This document shows positions 61,101 to 64,000 of a stretch of 64,000 nt of DNA, in pieces. How positions within the stretch are numbered: position 1 is the first letter of the stretch; each line of letters opens with the position of its first letter. The notes beneath the pieces are model-generated. The model saw only the letters and a list, made by a program, of their open reading frames with translations, did not search any database and was not told the DNA's origin. Origin of the DNA: an uncultured Clostridia bacterium (lineage in GTDB: Bacteria > Bacillota > Clostridia > UBA1212 > UBA1255); NCBI GenBank assembly GCA_904420095.1, contig CAJFUB010000007.1, forward strand, positions 1 to 64,000, written 5' to 3'. Position numbers and translations under genes: made by a program.

Positions 61101-62350
61101 TCCTTTTTATTCGTTCCGCTTCCTGCCGCATAGCCTGTGGAAAACGCGATGGTTAAGTTAAATCCTCCCGTGTATCCATCTACGTCCAGGACTTCCCCTG
61201 CAAAAAAAAGGCCCCGGCAGAGCTTGGATTCCATCGTTTTTGGATCCACCTCCCGGACGCAGACGCCGCCGGCCGTTACAATTGCGTTCTTGACATCGTC
61301 GATCGCGTCGATACGCACGGGGAACTGCTTCATCAGTCTTACAACGGTCATCCGTTCTTCCCTGCTGAGCTGGTTCACCGGCTTTGTGGGAGAAATTCCA
61401 GTCCGCGCAATCAATACGGGAATCATTTTTTTGGGAAGCAGCTTGTCCAAGGCGTTGGAAAACAGCTTGCGGCTGGATTCCAAGAAATCACGCTGGATTC
61501 GTTCGTAAAGCTTTTTCTCATCGAGCGCCGGCTTCAGATCGATGTGAAGGACCGTTTCGGAATCCGGCTTATAATATGCGGATGCGCTCAATATAACGGG
61601 CCCGGATACGCCGCTTCCGGTAAACAGTAATTCTCCAAAATCCTGATAAACGATTCTGCCGTTTTCCAGCAGTGAAATGGAAATATTTCTTAAAGAGAGA
61701 CCTTTGAGCGCATTCATAAAAGGCTCGCCGGAAAGAAGCGCCGCAAGAGACGCATGCGGCGATATGATTGTATGTCCTGCCTGCTCCGCAAAAAGATAGC
61801 CGTCTCCCGTGCTTCCAGTAAGCGGATAGGAAAGTCCTCCTGTCGCAACCACGACAAAGGGAGCCGACAAGCGGCTCTCATTGCTCCCGCAGCGGAACAA
61901 AACACCGCGCACCGTATGTTCCTCGATCCATACGGAGAGAACGCGCGTATTTGTAAAAATGTCAATGTGATGCTTTCTTGCGCAGGCAATCAACGCCCCC
62001 GCGACATCCCCTGCCCTTTGCGTTTCCGGGAAAACGCGTCCGCCGCGTTCCGTAACGGTCTTTAAGCCCTGCTCTTGAAAAAAAGAAATAATGTCGGTAT
62101 TAGAAAACTTTTTCAGCGCAGAAAATAAAAATTTGGGATTGTGCGGAATTCCTGCCATCAGCGAATCAAAATCGCAGTCGTTCGTCAGATTGCAGCGTCC
62201 TTTGCCGGTAATACGCAGCTTTTTGCACAAAACTCCGTTTCGTTCAAGCACCGCGACTCTATTTCCGGCGGCGGCCGATTGTATGGCGGCCATAAGTCCG
62301 GCCGGGCCGCCGCCGATCACGATGCAATCATAGTCAAACTTGGCTTTCAT
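61097..62350 (-). CDS. NAD(P)/FAD-dependent oxidoreductase, HI0933/BaiN family
   Basis: The 417-residue flavoprotein has FAD-binding GGGPAGLMAAIQSAAAG, the motif KKLRITGKGRCNLTN and the C-terminal GEVLDVDGYTGGFNLTIAFSTGYAAG, all typical of the HI0933 family. One member, BaiN, was linked to bile acid dehydroxylation in gut clostridia; most have no known substrate, so the bile link is not implied here. It starts 9 bases after the decarboxylase alpha gene stop with only a weak ribosome binding site. Confidence 0.85.
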   Translation of the reverse strand: MKAKFDYDCIVIGGGPAGLMAAIQSAAAGNRVAVLERNGVLCKKLRITGKGRCNLTNDCDFDSLMAGIPHNPKFLFSALKKFSNTDIISFFQEQGLKTVTERGGRVFPETQRAGDVAGALIACARKHHIDIFTNTRVLSVWIEEHTVRGVLFRCGSNESRLSAPFVVVATGGLSYPLTGSTGDGYLFAEQAGHTIISPHASLAALLSGEPFMNALKGLSLRNISISLLENGRIVYQDFGELLFTGSGVSGPVILSASAYYKPDSETVLHIDLKPALDEKKLYERIQRDFLESSRKLFSNALDKLLPKKMIPVLIARTGISPTKPVNQLSREERMTVVRLMKQFPVRIDAIDDVKNAIVTAGGVCVREVDPKTMESKLCRGLFFAGEVLDVDGYTGGFNLTIAFSTGYAAGSGTNKKE

Positions 62351-62359
62351 GTCCGATCG

Positions 62360-63751
62360 TTATACGGGATGAATTTTTGCTTCAAAATCCGCCTCCGATG
62401 CGTCCAGCCCGTATTTTGCGGCCTGACGCTTTCGGAAAAAGGCCAGCGCCTGCTGTGGGAACAGCGCGTATGTGAGCACGTCTTCCTCCTGCTCGATATA
62501 TTGCGTGATCTCCTGCCGGATTTTGTCAAGCTCCGGCGCAAGCAGGTCTGCCGGGCGGCAGGTAATGGGTTCTTCTCCCTTCAGGATCAGATTCTTGATT
62601 TCTTCGCTGATGGGAGCCGGCGTCGCGCCGTACTCGCCTTTTACAATGCCTTTTGTCTCTTTCGTGACCATTTTATATCGCTCGCCGGAGAGCACGTTCA
62701 ATACGGCCTGAGAGCCTACGATTTGACTGGAAGGAGTGACCAGAGGAGGATACCCAAGGTCTGCGCGAACGCGCGGTACTTCCTTTAGAACTTCGTCGTA
62801 CCGGTCCATGGCATTGGCCTGCTTCAGCTGGGAAACGAGGTTCGACAGCATTCCGCCGGGGACCTGATAAATCAGAGCATTAATGTCTACGCCGAGCATT
62901 TTCGGATCAAGCTGCCCGGACTGGATATACTCTTCGCGAATCGGCCGGAAATAATCCGCAATTTCGCTGAGCGCTTTCAAATCGAGGCCGGTATCATATT
63001 CTGTGCCTGCAAGCGCTGCGACGATCGGTTCGGTGGGCGGCTGAGAGGTTCCCATAGCAAACGGTGAAATCGCGCAGTCAATAATATCGACGCCTGCCTC
63101 AATCGCTTTCAGATATGTCATGGATCCGCAGCCGCTCGTATAATGCGTATGAAGCTCGATCGGAACAGAAACGTTTTCTTTTAAAGCTTTTACGAGCCGG
63201 TAGGCCTCATAGGGCAGCAGCAGCCCGGCCATGTCTTTGATGCAGATGGAGGACGCTCCCATTTCCTCAAGACGTTTGGCATCGCGTACGAAAATATCCT
63301 GATTGTGATACGGACTGATCGTATAGCAGATACAGCCCTGCGCATGTCCGCCCTCTTTGAGGCAGGCCTTCATTGCGCGCTCTATATTTCTGGGATCGTT
63401 GAGCGCGTCGAAAATACGGATGATGTCCATTCCGTTGGCGATCGCTTTTTGCACAAAATAATCAACGACGTCATCCGCGTAATGCTTATAGCCGAGAATA
63501 TTCTGTCCGCGCAGAAGCATTTGAAGCGGGGTTTTTTTGGCCTTTGCTTTGATCTTTCTGAGGCGGTCCCACGGATCTTCATTCAAAAAGCGCAGCGATG
63601 CGTCGAATGTCGCTCCGCCCCATGCCTCCAGCGCGTGATAACCGATGCGGTCCAGGCTCTCTACAATCGGAAGCATTTGCTCCGTAGTCATTCTGGTTGC
63701 AATCAGCGATTGATGCGCGTCCCTCAAAACGGTCTCTGTAATTTTAACCAT
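62360..63751 (-). CDS. Oxaloacetate decarboxylase-type alpha (carboxyltransferase) subunit
   Basis: The 463-residue subunit is a TIM-barrel carboxyltransferase (ETVLRDAHQSLIATRMTTEQ, GGATFDASLRFLNEDPW, the catalytic lysine in ICIKDMAGLL, metal HTH in ELHTHYTSG) plus the conserved C-terminal domain (about 300-463). It lacks a biotin domain, which the upstream gene supplies. It moves CO2 from oxaloacetate (or a similar acid) to biotin; coupled to a membrane beta subunit it drives sodium export. It is also close to pyruvate carboxylase subunit B. Confidence 0.88.
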   Translation of the reverse strand: MVKITETVLRDAHQSLIATRMTTEQMLPIVESLDRIGYHALEAWGGATFDASLRFLNEDPWDRLRKIKAKAKKTPLQMLLRGQNILGYKHYADDVVDYFVQKAIANGMDIIRIFDALNDPRNIERAMKACLKEGGHAQGCICYTISPYHNQDIFVRDAKRLEEMGASSICIKDMAGLLLPYEAYRLVKALKENVSVPIELHTHYTSGCGSMTYLKAIEAGVDIIDCAISPFAMGTSQPPTEPIVAALAGTEYDTGLDLKALSEIADYFRPIREEYIQSGQLDPKMLGVDINALIYQVPGGMLSNLVSQLKQANAMDRYDEVLKEVPRVRADLGYPPLVTPSSQIVGSQAVLNVLSGERYKMVTKETKGIVKGEYGATPAPISEEIKNLILKGEEPITCRPADLLAPELDKIRQEITQYIEQEEDVLTYALFPQQALAFFRKRQAAKYGLDASEADFEAKIHPV

Positions 63752-63769
63752 CGGTCTTCCAATCCTTTC

Positions 63770-64000
63770 TCAGTTATACGTAATCAGTATGTCGCCCGTG
63801 GAGACCGAGGCGCCCTGCGATACGTTGACAGATGCAATCGTGCAGTCCGCCGGCGAGGTAATATCGTTTTCCATTTTCATCGCTTCCAATACAAGGAAAA
63901 CGTCGCCCTTTTTCACAGCGTCGCCCGCTTTGACGTTAATTTTGACAATCGTGCCCGGCATCGGCGCGGTTACGGTATTCGCTCCTGCAGAGGGAGCAGA
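63770..64000 (-). CDS. Biotin carboxyl carrier protein of the decarboxylase (5' end outside the window)
   Basis: The visible 76 residues hold a biotinyl domain with the biotin lysine in EAMKMEN and the flanking MPGTIVKINVKAGDAVKKGD and SVSTGDILITYN. The reading frame is open to the window edge and begins in an Ala/Ser/Pro-rich linker (SAPSAGANTVTAP), usual before such domains. It is 18 bases upstream of the alpha subunit gene. The beta (membrane) subunit is likely further upstream. Confidence 0.88.
   Translation of the reverse strand, partial: SAPSAGANTVTAPMPGTIVKINVKAGDAVKKGDVFLVLEAMKMENDITSPADCTIASVNVSQGASVSTGDILITYN

Noticed and set aside
61097-62350. Evidence for bile acid dehydroxylation
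   Set aside because: Only a BaiN-like family member is present, with no other bai genes; the HI0933 family is broad and mostly of unknown function.
1-64000. CRISPR arrays, rRNA and tRNA genes, insertion sequences, prophage or att sites
   Set aside because: No regularly spaced repeats, tRNA-like cloverleafs, transposases or phage genes were seen. The single tyrosine recombinase looks like housekeeping Xer, with no integrase neighbours.

Overview
The window is a gene-dense chromosomal segment of roughly 50% G+C from a Gram-positive, strictly anaerobic member of the Bacillota, most likely class Clostridia. The evidence is the full rpsF-ssb-rpsR-gdpP-rplI-dnaB string, tilS-hpt-ftsH, phoH-ybeY-era-recO, a YhaM-type exonuclease, AddB, a ferredoxin-linked 2-oxoacid oxidoreductase, a biotin-dependent decarboxylase, strong AGGAGG ribosome binding sites and many TTGACA/TATAAT-type promoters. 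A family below Clostridia cannot be fixed from sequence reading alone; Anaerovoracaceae-like (Family XIII) is only a guess. No rRNA, tRNA, CRISPR array, insertion sequence or prophage was seen, so this is core chromosome with small accessory pockets.

Layout. 0.1-3.3 kb: an EndoQ-like PHP nuclease fused to a UvrD-type helicase. 3.5-8.8 kb: a four-subunit ferredoxin-dependent branched-chain 2-oxoacid oxidoreductase, then aroK, aroQ, a YqeG phosphatase and an Xaa-Pro peptidase. 8.8-13.9 kb: ribosomal proteins S6, S18 and L9 with SSB, the c-di-AMP phosphodiesterase GdpP and DnaB, starting from a promoter with a probable S6:S18 leader. 13.9-17.7 kb: tilS, hpt, ftsH. 17.9-31.2 kb: RecD2, ComF, an ABC-F ATPase, PhoH, YbeY, Era, RecO, a YhaM-type exonuclease, AddB, HU and a NYN-domain protein. 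31.2-37.9 kb: L19 with a structured leader, NAD synthetase, YraN, a class Ic aminotransferase, an M18 aminopeptidase and a divergent LCP protein. 38-46.8 kb: a Xer recombinase divergent from glyA, then RarA, a Cthe_2159-like lipoprotein, TyrRS and a P-type cation ATPase under a yybP-ykoY (Mn2+) riboswitch. 46.8-55.3 kb, mostly minus strand: a HisJ-type PHP phosphatase, an uncharacterised three-gene operon, a CapA lipoprotein and the leuA-leuC-leuD-leuB operon; a CmpB-type membrane protein lies opposite. 55.4-58.8 kb: an unrecognised surface-anchored protein and a CNNM/CorC-type transporter. 58.7-64 kb, minus strand: TraX-like and DUF308-like membrane proteins, galE, a BaiN/HI0933-like flavoprotein and the alpha and biotin-carrier subunits of an oxaloacetate-type decarboxylase cut by the window edge.

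Physiology. Amino-acid metabolism (2-oxoacid:ferredoxin oxidoreductase, two peptidases, an aminotransferase, leucine and shikimate pathway genes) plus a probable sodium-pumping decarboxylase fits an anaerobic fermenter that conserves energy through ferredoxin and sodium gradients. A large share of the plus-strand genes serve replication, repair and RNA turnover.

The most unusual items are the EndoQ-UvrD fusion, the Mn2+ riboswitch and ATPase pair, the three-gene operon at 47.8-48.9 kb, the 588-residue surface protein, a 24-codon hydrophobic ORF antisense to the ftsH end, and several compact regulatory designs: back-to-back promoters, an inverted repeat over a promoter, and a terminator inside a coding sequence.
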